Origin: Xylona heveae TC161 | Taxonomy: Eukaryota; Ascomycota; Xylonomycetes; Xylonales; Xylonaceae | DNA: 64,000 nucleotides | Direction: 5' to 3' | Assembly (NCBI RefSeq): GCF_001619985.1 | Contig: NW_017264203.1 | Span: forward strand, 124,001 to 188,000 | In this document: positions 8,788-24,849 of the stretch, piece after piece | Numbering within the stretch: the first letter of the stretch is position 1 | Layout of the letters: each line of letters begins with the position of its first letter | Translations under genes and position numbers: made by a program | Notes under the pieces: generated by a model | The model's input: only the letters and a program-made list of their open reading frames with translations | Told to the model about the DNA's origin: nothing | The model's database searches: none

Positions 8788-11700
8788 ATGCCGTGGCGGC
8801 CGCTCGCTCGAATCGCTTTTGCCGTTGCGATTTTCCCTTTCCAGCCGTCATCACCTGCCGATCTCCCACTTGAAATTGGTGATGAGCTTTATATTATCGA
8901 ACAAGGTGGCGTGGACGGCTCATGGTACCGTGGATATCTGGTGGCGCCTCCATCGTTATTGGCAGGCCTGACCAGCGTAAAGGGACAGACCTTGGAGGCT
9001 AGAGTCTTCTCTGGTATCTTTCCTAAGAATTGTGTCGAGGTCCGAGAGCTCCTTGGAGAGGCTTATCCGGGGCCTGGAAGGGACAGCGGGCAACGCGAAC
9101 TGTCAACTCAAAATGTCACCGGACTCATAACCCCAGAAACGGCCGGGAGCCCCCAAAGCAGCCATGGCGACCTACCATACGCCGGGATACAAAGGGAGCT
9201 TTCGATACGCCGTCTCTCGTCCCATAGAGTCTCAGCTGGAAAGTTAGACAACTCGCTAGGCTGGACTCCACAAAGGCGCAAATCTACCAGAGGTGACGCG
9301 CACGATATAAGCAGACGCCTCTCCCACAGGTCAAAAAGATCCGATCGAGAATCACTGCAATATGTGCCGCTTTCGCCAATCTCCATGGAGCCTCGCGATC
9401 CTTCTGTCCCAAAACCGCCGGCGCCAGTACCAATGCTCAAAGTTGGCGACGAGAATCCGACGTCAATGGAAGAGCCTCTCGTGGATGAGATTGCTTCATG
9501 TCTTCGCGAATGGCATTCGACTAATTTGCACGAACTCTTGTTGAGTAGGAAATACGACGCAATTAGAGAGCTTGCGGGACTGGTACAAAAGTTGGATCTG
9601 GCAAGAAGACAGATGTTATACAACGTTCTCACGGCGCGCGAGCTAACGGCTTTGCGGGAATGGACTATTTGGAACCTTGTTCGAGGAAATAAGCTTCTGG
9701 GAACGGACATAATTGTACGCGATCCCGTCACACGAGGCCGAATTTTGACAGGAGAGGACTCTGCAATCGAAATCACGAAGCTACAATCAAGTATGAGTCT
9801 GTTAGACGAGCCACCAATGGCTGCTACAGAGGGCGCGGTGCGACACCACTTGCTTCTGGATTTGAAATCATTTGCCAGTGCATCTTCGGATGCAGTCACC
9901 GTGAGCTTCCACCTGTGCTCGAAAGGTCCCGGCACACCGCCAGTTCTTCTCTCAGAGGCATTCAGTATCGACCTCCCCGGAGAAAAGCATATCTCAGATC
10001 AGCTGCAAAAAAGGAGAACGAGTACATTGTTTACGGATTTGAGTCCTTCGGATATTGGTGAGACCACTGGTGCAGAATCCCAGCTCTTTCTGGTGATGAA
10101 AATATTTGCCGCGCAAGAGACGATAAGAAATGCAACATCGTCTACGAAACTTCAATCTTCACATGACTCCTCTAGCCATCGCAAAACCGTTTCAGCCGCA
10201 GCTTCCACCGGCGTCGACACTCTGAGAGACGGAAGTCGAAGTTTCATGTGGACACAGAAAGGTCAAGGCGGATTGCAACGCAGCAATGGGGAGGCGTCCC
10301 AGGCCGAACGCCGAGATGATCCTGTCAGATCGCACGCTAGGCCCGGTTCTGATCCGCAGAAACCGCTGTTGCTTACGCGAACAGCGGGCGTTGCGGTGCA
10401 TAGGATTGATCAACTAATGCGACAAGGCGAAGAATCTGAGCTTGTGCTGGACATGTGGTCCCCGGCTTCGGAAACCAAACATGAGCCTCAGGGGCCCGGA
10501 TGGAACGAAATAATCAGAGAATTAGTCAAAAGTGAGAGTGGACGCTATTCCAAGTCGCCAAGAAAGGATAGAATGTCCGTCTTCCTTAAGCCTCTCGCGA
10601 GCTCTGACGCAGGGACCCTAATTAAGCGCACGCCCACCCTGCTTCACAATGTCATCCAATCTAGGAAAATTGGATTCTCTGGCGTCCCGACCTCAGCACG
10701 ATCAGACATCTACGTTACGTTAAACGGTGCCTCTTTGTCCCGTGAGACGTCGTTGTCTCACCCTAAGCTTGGTGCCACTCCTCTGACGAATACGTCAATG
10801 TCAAATCTTCAACTGGCTCTCGAAGTTCGCAACTCTACTGGGGAGCGTCTACAAAATTGCATACATCCGTCAAGCGGCTCTGGTAGCTGCACCTCATATC
10901 GTACAGTGGCGGTGGAGAGAGGGGGCTACTGGAATCAGACCGTTCGGCTTGAGATCCCGCCGGAGAACGTAGCTGACTATCACCTCTTCATGACTATTTT
11001 CAATCTACCAGGAAATCCGTTCGCTACTTGTTGGGTACCGCTGTGGCACGATGAAGCCTTCATTAGGGACGGACAGCATTCTGTCATCCTCTATAAGCAC
11101 GCTGACTTGGGCTCTGGACCAGCTGATGGTAGCGTCGCATATTTGAGCCTTCCTTGGAGTGCGAGGGGCAAGCAGAACATTCTCACAGATGAAGCTGTAA
11201 CAGGGCCAGGTGCAACCATTGAACTTGAGACATATCTTTGCAGCACGTCACTCTTCCAGGATAAGGTTCTTATTGCCATCACAAAGTGGCGCGAAAAGTC
11301 TCCGGAAGAGCTAATGGAGGTTGTTAAGCGCCTGGTCTTCGTCCCTGAAATGGAAATCGTCAAGCGGCTTCGCGAAGTGTTTGATTCATTGTTCGCCATT
11401 TTGGTAGAATACGCCGGCAGAGATGACCTCGAGGACTCCGTCTTTAATGCTCTGGTAACAGTGCTCGGTATCGTACATGACCGGAGATTCGATTTGGGCC
11501 CTCTCGTGGAGCAGTACGCCGAGACTCAATTTAATTATCCTTTTGCCACGCCTTGTCTACTGAGAAGTCTTACGCGACTATTATCAAACGCGGCAGATGC
11601 AGAGGTCTCCAGAAAATTGCGGTCCGCATTCAAAGTTGGGCGTCATCTTTTCAAATTCACCTTTAAGGCTAGAGAACAACAAAAGGCCAAGGAGGCAGGT

Positions 11701-14700
11701 ATTGGGATCACTAGCACCCAGACCAACTTCAACCGGGATGTCGGTGCGATTTTCAGAGCGCTGGAGACACTAATGAGAAATCCGTCACCAACCCTTATAG
11801 GAACCAAAACACTTGCGGTACAGCACTTCCACACCTGGCTGCCAGAACTGTCACGGCTTTTGGATGGCAATGAAATTCTCCAGATGGCTGTGGACTTTAT
11901 GGATGCCTGTGCCGACGTGAAAGGGAAGCTGGCTCTCTATAAGCTGGTACTGCTCGTGAATCTCTCTGGTCTTGGCGTATTTAAAAAGCCAGAAGCTCGT
12001 CGAATTTTGCATGTGAACACAGTCCGATGGCTGGCTCCATATTGGGGAAGAACAGAACAGGTTACAAGCCAATACCGAGACCAGGTACGGTTGTGCTGTT
12101 CGGTTGTGGCTGCACAGTCAAATGAGCTAGGCCCCCTGGTCTGCGAGTACTTACCCAAGGTCATCGATTCCTACATGATTCTTCAGGGTTCTCGCACTCC
12201 CCAGAGCCATACCACGTCCCATCTTTTCCCCAGAACTTATCCTTTCCAGCTTATGGCCTCACACAAGCAACATAGGATTGAAGAAGTCCTGGTAGAACTT
12301 GCAGCTTTGCTAGCGACTATAGCCAAGCATCCGACTGCAATTGACACTGGGCTGCCCGAGTCTCAACTTTCAGAGTATCTCTCAAATGCGATGTACATTT
12401 TGACTTCTGTTCTCAACGGAGACTCCTTTCCGAGCACATGGCTTAGTCTTCATGTATTGCATCATAAATCTGCCATGCGGCTTTTGGAAAGCATTTCAAC
12501 CAAGCTCAGAGATAGTTTTCTACCTGACCCTGAAAGTGCCGAGGATTTCGACACGGAACTTTGGCGAGCTTTCTTTACCACGTTATTGAAGCTCGTCGCC
12601 AGTGACGCGCTTGCATTGGAAACATTCCCAGAGCAAAAACGTCGAGCGGTTTGGAAAATTGGGGGGGATGTCCGGGAATTAGGAGCGGAGATTCTTCGTC
12701 GCAGCTGGGAAGCTATTGGATGGAACACTTCACCCGAAGATCAAAGGCGCTACGGCTTAGAAAAAATGGGTGGTTATCAAGTCCAATATGTACCGGGCCT
12801 CGTGTCTCCTATCGTCGAGCTTTGTCTGAGCGTCCATGAAGGCTTAAGACGAGCCGCTATACGGATACTCCAGACTATGATAGTTAGCGAATGGAGCTTG
12901 AGCCAGGATCTTTCGATCATTCAGGCAGAACTGATCGACTGTCTCGATCATTTATTTAAAACAAACCCTATGAGCGAGAGCATTCTTCAGAAGATGTTCA
13001 TTGCAGAGATGAGAGAGCTGTTTGAACCTCTGGCTCGGACGCCAGATGATTCGCTGTATAATGCATTCAACGGGCTTATCACCACAGTTGACGAGCTGCT
13101 GGATCTCCTCGTTGCTGTTCACAGTACCGATGGCACTGACGAAACTTTTCAAACCATTCATACTCTGCGATTAATGGAATTCTTACGCGACCTGCAAAAA
13201 GATGACATGTACATTCGCTATGTCCATCAATTAGCCCAAACTCAGGCTGAAAGCAACAATGGAGCAGAGGCTGGCCTTGCGCTCCGCCTCCATGCAGATT
13301 TGTACAGCTGGGACTCAACCGACCTATTACCACCGATTGAACATCTTTCACTTCCAGCACACTCATCTTTTGAACGAAAAGAGCACTTATACTTCGACAT
13401 GATTAAGTATTTTGAGGAAAGCAAAGCTTGGAATGCGGCGCTAGCCACGTATAAGGAACTGGAAGTCCTCTACGACGAGATTGTATTTGACTTTGCAAAG
13501 CTAGCAAGGACGCAGAGGGCCATGGCAAGGATATACGAGTCCATTTCCAGAGGCGATGGCGAGTATCAGCGTTATTTCCGAGTTGTTTATAAGGGGCTGG
13601 GCTTTCCGACCGGCCTGCGAGACAAGCAGTATATCTTCCAAGGCCTACCTTCAGAGCGCTTTGTTGGCTTCACCGATCGCCTGCAACAAATTCATCCCAC
13701 TGCGCAAATAGTCACAACGGACAAGGTGGAAGATATGGAAGGCCAGTTTCTGCAGGTCAGCGCTGTCAGTCTGCATAGGGATCTGCTCCATCCGGTATAT
13801 CTGCGGCCAAAGGTTCCTCAGCCAATCCGCGATTTTCTTCTTTCTTCGCAACCAAACCACTTTGCTGTGACCTCGCGCAGAAAAGGCGATGCCAACAATG
13901 TCAAGAACCAAGTGTTAGAGAAAACGATATTTGTTACGGCTGAACAGTTCCCAAATATTCTTCGACGCAGTGAGATTGTTTCAGTCAAGCAAGTAGAGCT
14001 CTCGCAAATTGAGTCTGCTTTGGAACGAACAGTGCGAAAGACTCAGGAGCTTGGTGTCTTTGAGAAGAAGCTTGGGGAAAGCGATGACAAAATTCTTTTC
14101 AAGGGCCTTTCGGAACTGCTTATGTACTCTGTCGATCCTACTTCGACAAATAGTGTCTCTCACTACAGAGAATTGATACCGGATTTTTACGCTGATCAAA
14201 TGATGGAGGAACCGAGAATGTCTGGGCCACTGGAGAATGCTCTACAAACGGCGCTTGTTGATCACGCATGGATGGTGAAACGTTGCTTAGCGCTGTTTTC
14301 CAAGGCGGAGCATCGTTCCACCAAGGAAGAACTTACTCGATGTTCGTGACAGATTACTATGATACTGGGGTTTTTGTGAACTAATGCTAATGATTTACAG
14401 ATTTTGAAATAACATTTGCGCCGGAGCTTGCCATCCTCGCACCTCCAGTAACGGCTGACCAACCTGCACAGCCTGAATGGCTTCCTCCTTTATCTGTTCC
14501 CTCCTTAGTAGCAGACACATCCCTGAATCTGAGGCGCTCATTCTCCCACAGTCAACTTCTATTGGAGCAATCGCCGGCACTGATCGCAGATGATAAAGCA
14601 TTCCACTCAGTGGTCAGTTCTGAATCTGCAGGACAAGGCAGTCGCAGAACAGAGCAGTCGGAGAAACCTGAGAAGATTGAAAAGCCGGAGAAGAATCGCC

Positions 14701-15299
14701 TCAGTCTTCATTTCCTCACGCGCCACATTACTAATTCCTCCGCCGGCGCCGGCGCCGAAGACCGCGAACGCGACTCTGACCAGGTATCCAACCGCCAGCA
14801 TGATTATCATCTCTTCCGCAGACCTAGTGCTATCACTACAGACGACGCTGCCACTGTATCCAGTCACGCAACTGCTACTACGACAAGAACGACCCCACGC
14901 AACGGCAATCGCGGCGTTGACGGTCCGGGAAGCGGTGATGTTAGAAGAAGCGAATCCACAGCCAGAGGCCGCGACGAGAACCGGGCCAATGGAAGCGGAA
15001 GTCGTGGTGGCAATAGTAGTAAAAGCCTTGCCCATAGGCTGAGCAAAGTTTCTAGTGTACTCGAAATGGATCTTCCCACACCTCGGCGTGGTCGCAGTCC
15101 TGCTATGGAAAGTGAGAATACTCAACGACCAACGACAAAGGATAGTTTCCTCACAAGATCGTCAAGTCGACGTAAAGGCGGCGCTCCAGGGGCCCTCAAG
15201 AATTCCGGGTTAGGGAGAGCGTCAGAAGGTGTCAAGAAAAGGATGAGTTTAATGAAGTTGGGCCGCAAAGGGAGCAAGGCGAGTAGTGTTTTGAGCTGA
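8788..15299 (+). CDS. DOCK-family guanine nucleotide exchange factor (SH3, DHR-1, DHR-2)
   Basis: DOCK proteins activate Rho/Rac GTPases at the plasma membrane and steer polarity and actin. Two exons (8788-14341 and 14401-15299) are joined at CGA T|AT and give 2150 aa. An SH3 domain occupies about residues 10-80 (VAIFPFQPSSPADLPLEIGDEL, WYRGYL, GIFPKNCVEV). A DHR-1/C2 lipid-binding region follows at roughly 630-780 (SDIYVTLNGASL, NPFATCWVPLW). The DHR-2 exchange domain sits near 1500-1840 (HLYFDMIKYFEESKAWNAA, YFRVVYKGLGFPTGLRDKQY, FQGLPSERFVGF). The 299-aa second exon is mostly Ser/Arg-rich tail (NRLSLHFLTRHI, KRMSLMKLGRKGSKASSVLS). The start at 8788 (MPWRPLARIAFAV) puts the SH3 domain right at the N-terminus, as in other fungal homologues. 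Confidence 0.93.
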
Positions 15300-16638
15300 A
15301 TAGCGAGGAGCACTTGCCTCTGTCGTCATGCCTCTCATGGTTTTTGTTTCCTTTTCCAAAGCCCTGTCTCTTCAAGCTTCATATCAAAGACCCTTAAACC
15401 CATAGTTCACAAAACCCAAGCCTGAAACATTAACCTTCAGCAGGAGACCAAATTCTGCTCACACAGTGTTTGCTCATGCACACTCATTGTTTTGTGTATG
15501 TGTGCTTCTTGTCCCGTTTGTTCGTTCTGCAGCCTACTGCAGTGCCTGTTCATGTTTTTCTCTTCCTTGTATGTTTTATTTTCATTGTCCATTCTATTCT
15601 TCCTGGCATTCTACTGCTTGTCGTGTTCATTCTTGCTTTCCAGAAATAGGTCACACCCGACTGATTTTCTGGTTCTTGTCCATGGACCTGTATTCAAATA
15701 CCCCTTTTTTTTTTTAATTTATTTATTGTTTTCCCTCCATTTTTTCTATATTTATTGTTTTCCCCTGCATTGCATCTGCCATGCAGTTTGAATTGCATTT
15801 TCTTTCTTCCCTTGTTTAAGTTAACACATTTGTGTTTGAAATTCCTTGAAGCCTTCCTTTCAGACTCTGCTCGTACGTGCATTTTACTCAAGTATCTGGA
15901 TATCCAAATCATATATTGGATAGTTGTGCATTGTCACATAGGTCTTTTTACTGTCACTGTGTAAATTATTATTATTATCATCATCATCATCATCATCATC
16001 ATCTCAGAATTACAAAAATTATCTATATCTTTCATCCTTGGATGCTCAGTGATCAGCACATCAGCACATGATCGTTTGCCCATTACAATTGTCTAATAGA
16101 AGCAACTGCCAGACATGATCCGTCAGAAAGTCAGGATACGTTAATGCACCTAATGTCCGCCGCTACTGTTGCAACACTTGCTATTTTCGATCGGTCACGT
16201 GCAGTCCGCGGAGCGTCGCGCGAAGCGCGAATGGTTGACCTCCTCCAAAAGCACCCCCAATAACTATCCGCGGGCCTCCGAAACCAAACACTTCTTCGTA
16301 AAGTACGACGCCGACTCTAGTGTTGGTTGGTCTGGTCTATCAGAGTCTCCCTCTGGAAAATACAGGGCATATATATCTGACTGTTTTCTTCATTTCACAA
16401 TGCTCCGGGAACTAATTTTCATGTGATCCGCGGACCATTAGAGTCTTGTTTTGGCATTGCAGTACAGAATACAGTGTTTGTTTACAAATTTCTTTTCGTT
16501 TTTTTTGTTGGTTATACGGTACTTTTGAGTTTTGCTATGAAATTTGCGCGGTTGGAGTTGTAAGCGTTGCGGTGCCGGCGCGTGATTGCGTATGTTGCAA
16601 CAGGTTGCTGTGAGGTTTATATACTATCAATTCCAAGT
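15300..16638. other. T-rich intergenic region, no gene seen
   Basis: This gap holds the DOCK 3' region and the promoter of the Zn2Cys6 gene. The plus strand is strongly pyrimidine-rich from about 15440 to 15850, which makes spurious hydrophobic ORFs. A short trinucleotide run of ATT and then ATC units lies at about 15966-16001. A CACGTG word occurs near 16197 followed by CG-rich sequence. I found no tRNA or protein gene. Confidence 0.5.
15966..16001. repeat. Trinucleotide microsatellite, ATT then ATC units
   Basis: Five or so ATT units pass directly into about eight ATC units in the 3' intergenic region. It is a simple-sequence tract with no coding role that I can see. Confidence 0.8.
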
Positions 16639-20109
<3,471 letters not shown>

Positions 20110-21056
20110 TACTTATATCATGTGATCCATTCGTACCTCCATTGGTGTCTAGGTGACCTGTAACACCGGACCCGTTTTATTGTCCTATCCTCTTAACTGT
20201 ACCGATTGTTCATCCTGCTTCTCCCACTCGAGTCTTGCTTCTTGCGTCTTGCCTCCTCTACTGTCACTTTATATCATCCCACTACTTCAAAGTTGTCTCC
20301 GTGAAAGACATTACTCACTGCTACCCAGCACTCGCTGGTGAACGACATTACATACCCACTCGACTATCGTCTGTATATCGGATATCCATCCTATAGAATT
20401 ACGCAGTCACAATCAACAAGTTCCGAGAGTGAACTTTACGTAGTAGTAGTGTTATACTAGTATACCCGAGCTTTAATACGAATATACTATCCGCGACTCA
20501 AAAGGTCCGACGTGCGGGTCCAAGGTGCGAGCCCAAAGAAATCGATACGGCTAAAGATGAAGAGAACATACGACGGATACTCATAATGCGGAGCAATGTA
20601 AATGGTTAACAATTGACACATGGTTTGGACACAAAGACGTAAAGCTTAATTTAAGAATTGTATCAAGAGAAGTAAAACCAAACCCGGCAAAAGGGGGAAG
20701 ATACTTGAAGATTAAAACGAAAGATAAAAAATTGAAAAAAAAAAAAAAAAAAAAAACAAATGGAAATGGAAATAAAATAAATAAATAGGTGAGCAAAAGC
20801 GCCGATCCATTCGCCGACCGTCCCATTTTTTGAAAATAGTAGAAAAAAGCTATAAGCCATGATCCGTAGATCAAGATGAACATCCGAGATGAATAGAGAA
20901 GAAGCAAGAACGGAAAGAGAAAACAGCAGGGGAAAGAAAGGGGAAAAGAAGCAAGGATGAAACAGAAAACGGTAGGGGAAAGAAAGGGAGAAAGAAATAA
21001 GTGATTAACCCGGAAGACAGGAAGGATAGAATTAATGAATAGAAAAGAAACAGAAA
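20110..21056. other. Convergent 3' intergenic region, no gene seen
   Basis: This 0.95-kb gap lies between two converging genes. It contains an A-run of about 22 at 20735-20756 and purine-rich sequence from 20880 to 21050. The Phe-rich minus-strand ORFs across it come from the poly-A and purine tracts. Termination signals for both neighbours should lie here, but I could not define them. Confidence 0.5.
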
Positions 21057-22508
21057 TCAAGACACCTCTTGAACTATTTTTCCATTTCCCTGGCCAGCAG
21101 CAAATACTGTTCCTACTGGTGCATTGAGCCATTCCTGGGGCACGCCGACTCTGCTTCCGTCACGGGAATTGACCCAGCGGACGAGATGGGGCTTTGGTTT
21201 CTCGGGGATGACTTCCTGCGCAGCGGCAGCGGCAGCACTGGGTGTCACGTTGCCTGCTGCTCCGCTGGCGGTTTCAGTGACGGTTGCTGCGGCCTTGCCG
21301 CGGCGTTTGGGGGCTTGCTTTTTGAGAAGACGATTTATGGTGTCCATCTGATGGTGTTAGTGAGTACGATAGGAAGCACTGGGGTAGGAGAGAACAAAGA
21401 TAAATACCTTTTCCTCTTCGTTGCGCTTTTCGCTGAGATTCTTTCGCCGACGCGCCATTTCGGCTCTGCGCATGGCGTGTTCTTCTGCCGTGAGGTGCTT
21501 TTTCACTTTGCTTTCTAAGTTTCATAAAAAAGGGGTTAATTAATTGGCCAGGAAGGAAATGGGATAGGTACCTGGTAGTGAGTAGTGATAGATAAGGTAC
21601 TGAGTGAACAGGGGGTGAAAAGAATGGTATATAGAGGACAAACACTCACCAGATGGCAACGCCAACAAGTCCGCATTCATGACCTCGTCTAGTCGGCTTC
21701 GTTGCCGTTTGGTCATTCTGCTGTAATCCGGCGTGCTGGCCCGACTGCCAGACATGGGCGTCTCATCGTCACCGCTCTCCGCTTCTTCACCTTCTTCGTC
21801 CTCTTCTTCCTCTTCCTCCTCTTCTTCCTCCTCCTCCTCCTCCTCGTCCTCTTCTTCTCCCTCACCTCCACCTTCGCCTTCTTCCTCCTCGTTACCCTCC
21901 TCGTCTTCCTCGTCAGACTCAATATCAGATAATTCTTCGTCGTCGTCATCGTCATCTAAATCCATTTCCTTTGCCTCCACGCTCTTTACTTTGCCAGAGT
22001 CCGCGGGCGTCACTGTCAACGCCGGCTTCCCTGACGAAGGAGCCGTCATTCTCTTGATGACGGGGGGCGGGGGAGGAGCATCGTCCATTTCCGTGTCTTC
22101 TTGTACATCGTCACTTTCACCCTCAGCATCCTCGTCGCCGACCTCGTCTTCCTCTTCAACCTCATCGTCGTCGTCTTCGTCCTCGCTGCCGCTGTCCTCG
22201 ATAATGGGGCGCTTTGCGCGACTCCCCCGCGGTCCCGTCACAATCTCGCCCGGTGTAAAGCTGTCGCGTGTTCGCTTCAAATCCATCGCACCTCGAGCTT
22301 TAGACGACATGTTGACGGTCAATCGGATTGTCTTTTTGGGATCTTCGGGAGACGAACTCTCGTGTCGGCCGGTCGTTGGGCTGGTAGTATTACTGGCAGC
22401 TACTGCCGCTGCTGCTGCACGTCGCGGCCGTGATGAAGTAGCTGTGGGCGAGCTGGGAGAGACATCTTCTGTTAGAGCAGCTCGAGGACGGAGAGATCGC
22501 CGCGGCAT
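21057..22508 (-). CDS. ies2: INO80 chromatin remodelling complex subunit Ies2 (PAPA-1-like)
   Basis: Ies2 is a nuclear subunit that stimulates the INO80 remodeller. Exons on the minus strand are 22508-21650, 21514-21408 and 21347-21057, giving 418 aa. The N-terminus is basic (MPRRSLRPRA). The middle is extremely acidic, with Asp/Glu runs coded around 21780-22200. The PAPA-1 conserved region follows: TPDYSRMTKRQRSRLDE in exon 1, then KVKKHLTAEEHAMRRAEMA and RRRKNLSEKRNEEEK in exon 2, leading to TINRLLKKQAPKRRG. The end has HLVRWVNSRDGSRVGVPQEW, matching the terminal block of fungal Ies2. A long poly-Ser ORF on the opposite strand (21733-22590) is a shadow of the acidic tract. Confidence 0.9.
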
Positions 22509-22892
22509 TGTGAAGACGATGAGTAGTGTAGAATATGAAAACAAGATTTTAAAAAAAGACACTGGGATGGATATGGGCTCTCGGCGATGATTTGCCACAA
22601 GGAGCATCAGTAATAAGCGTGCTCAGGCATAAGACGGATTATTTGTGTTATTATGTGATGACCCGGCAGCCCTGCAGGCTACCGGGCTGTGTCTGTATGG
22701 GGCGACGCCCAGCCATGGATCGTGATTCGCATGGGCTGGGCGTTGATTGGGGGTTTCGGCAGGGACGTATATCTTTCGTAAGGTGGTAGGTGCGTTTGAA
22801 ACAATTGAAACCACAACAATCCATGGATGAAGAACACTCGCGCAGTACAATAAATTGAATCATCAGGGGAAAAGACACTGGAATATACTTAC

Positions 22893-23017
22893 AAAGTGGT
22901 ACCTGAGTCCTGTGCTCGGAATATGTCTTGGTCAGGTCGAATCCAGTCGTCGGGATCATCATAGTCGCTGCTCTGCCGTCGCGGCCGCTTGGCTGGTCGC
23001 TCCGTCTTGTAGCTCAT
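22893..23017 (-). CDS. Possible first exon of a small unknown gene
   Basis: From an ATG at 23017 the minus strand reads MSYKTERPAKRPRRQSSDYD, then DPDDWIRPDQDIFRAQDSGTTL, a basic-then-acidic sequence with natural-looking composition. It ends at a strong GTAAGT donor at 22892; a weaker GTACC donor lies at 22902. The next exon is unclear: frames at 22623-22850 (NHDPWLGVAPYRHSPVACRA) are open but no good acceptor decides between them. The gene would be divergent from the Pex14-domain gene, with about 330 bp between starts. I do not recognise the family. Confidence 0.35.
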
Positions 23018-23347
23018 ACGTGTCTGTAACAGTCACACCGATATGACAGTCACGCTTTTCATTCCATTCAACCTCACTCGCCTTGATTGAGAGAGAGAAA
23101 GCAAAAAAGAGATGACTAAAGTATAATTGTAAAATGATATCGAATTAGAGAACATAAGACCAAGTAGAAGGTTGATGAGAATCCGGTGTGTCCATAACTT
23201 ATTGGTGTGTCTTGATTCAAAGGCGGTGAATCGATTGTCCAATCACCGCTCCTCATGACTCAGCAGCCGAGGGTCTTGATAGCTGACATGTGACCGCATC
23301 ATTCAACTCCACGACAAACCGCCCTTATCTTTCATACAACTACAGCA

Positions 23348-24565
23348 ATGACAGACTCTTCAGATCAAAAGAAATCCTCTCAGGAGGGAGACAGGGAGAA
23401 GACGGATATCATTTCAGATTCAGCATCTTCAACTGAAAGATCAGACAACAATGCGCCGGACGCAGACGAGCCAGCTCAACCGAAGCAGCACAACGCTGCT
23501 CATTCCGAATATACTCTCCAACTCGAAACAGCTGCCGAATTCCTCAAGGATGACGAGATCAGAAATGCTCCTGATAGCCTGAAACGGAAGTTCCTCTCTG
23601 CTAAAAACATAAAATCCGAAGACATTGAAACACTCCTGCGCGATGCACCAAAGGCCGATCCTCCTTCGCCCACTTCAGCCGACAATGTCTCCGAGAACCA
23701 GTCGCGATCAGACATTAGACCGTCTTCTACGAAACCCTCAGAATCACCGCCGGTAGTAACGTATCCAGAATTTCTCGTACAGGCATCCAAGCCACCGCCT
23801 CTCGTCACACTCAGCCGACTGGCTACAACCCTGTACATCTCCGGTGCCGCCGCCCTGGCAACCTACGGAGCAAACAAATACATTCTCTCGCCCATGTTTA
23901 ACTCTCTCACTTCTGCACGGCATTCTCTCGCCTCTACCGCGCAGACCAACGTCGATACGTTGAACGAGAAGCTCTCAGGACTCGTATCAGAAATCCCTCC
24001 CTTGGCCGCTGTCAAGTTCGTTAAATCCGAGGAAGGCGAAACCGACGGTCCTCAGCACTTAGATACCGAGTCCGAGGAACCGACAGAGCTCTTCCACCGC
24101 GACTTTGGCACGCAAACGTCTCGTCGTCAATCAAACAGCCTGTCGGCGCATCCTGTTCCGGGACTATTCCCACCCGGAGTAACCACCTCTGGCGTCCCTG
24201 ACAGCACTTCGGATCCCACGACTTCGCAGCAACTCCGTATTGAAGCACTCCAGGGACATTTGAACGAGATGGTATCGTTCCACGAGCTTGACGCGGAGAC
24301 AAATTCCGAAGTGACTACCAGCATGCGCGACCTCTCAACATACCTTGATGGGCTCACGTATAGTTCGGCGTATTGGTCTAGCTCAGGCTCGTATCTCGGC
24401 TCCGTTAGCGGCGCGGGACTTGGTGGTGTGGGAAGCGCCAAGAATGACGATGATGGCATTACAAAGTTCAGAAACGAGATTCGTTCGGTCAAGGGTGTCT
24501 TGCTCTCTGCAAGAAACTTTCCCACTGGGCCGGGACGAGTAACGCCGAGTTCTTTCGCGAGGTGA
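23348..24565 (+). CDS. Peroxisomal docking peroxin with Pex14 N-terminal domain (Pex14/17-like)
   Basis: This 405-aa protein is encoded by one exon. Residues about 52-100 (YTLQLETAAEFLKDDEIRNA, LKRKFLSAKNIKSEDIETLL) match the Pex14 N-terminal fold that binds PTS1 and PTS2 receptors at the peroxisome membrane. A Pro-rich linker (YPEFLVQASKPPPLVTL) leads into one hydrophobic segment (LATTLYISGAAALATYGANK), followed by a region likely to be coiled. The domain begins some 50 residues in, rather than at the very N-terminus as in canonical Pex14. This makes the filamentous-fungal Pex14/17 (Pex33) branch more likely than Pex14 itself. The role is docking of cargo receptors during matrix protein import. 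Confidence 0.8.
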   Translation: MTDSSDQKKSSQEGDREKTDIISDSASSTERSDNNAPDADEPAQPKQHNAAHSEYTLQLETAAEFLKDDEIRNAPDSLKRKFLSAKNIKSEDIETLLRDAPKADPPSPTSADNVSENQSRSDIRPSSTKPSESPPVVTYPEFLVQASKPPPLVTLSRLATTLYISGAAALATYGANKYILSPMFNSLTSARHSLASTAQTNVDTLNEKLSGLVSEIPPLAAVKFVKSEEGETDGPQHLDTESEEPTELFHRDFGTQTSRRQSNSLSAHPVPGLFPPGVTTSGVPDSTSDPTTSQQLRIEALQGHLNEMVSFHELDAETNSEVTTSMRDLSTYLDGLTYSSAYWSSSGSYLGSVSGAGLGGVGSAKNDDDGITKFRNEIRSVKGVLLSARNFPTGPGRVTPSSFAR

Positions 24566-24849
24566 TGTAGCTTTTTGAGCGAGATTGTACTTTTTTACGC
24601 TTTTCTGTTTATTTTATTTCTTTCCCTAGCATTCTCAGCCATAACGGCATCTCATCATATCGTTCCGGCGTTATTGTGCTATCATTCTTTTCGCCTTTAT
24701 ATACCTATTCTTGTACAGTACTGTGTATATCATTCAATATACTTCATCACATTGCATTAAAATCATCAGTTCATTCCAGTAAAGAAACCAGATTCTTAAG
24801 TCCATCCCATTTGCTCATTAAGGAAGAGCTCGAGATATCCTTACCCCTC

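Noticed and set aside
15466-15791. Cys/Phe-rich hydrophobic ORFs resembling small membrane proteins
   Set aside because: They come from a pyrimidine-rich 3' region, occur in two overlapping frames at once, and show no domain.
20581-21132. A 183-codon Phe-rich minus-strand ORF ending near Ies2
   Set aside because: It spans a poly-A tract and purine-rich 3' sequence and overlaps the real Ies2 C-terminal exon in another frame.
21733-22590. A 285-codon Ser-rich frame opposite Ies2
   Set aside because: It is the complement of the Asp/Glu codon runs (GAG/GAA giving CTC/TTC-shifted TCC/TCT) and has no independent support.
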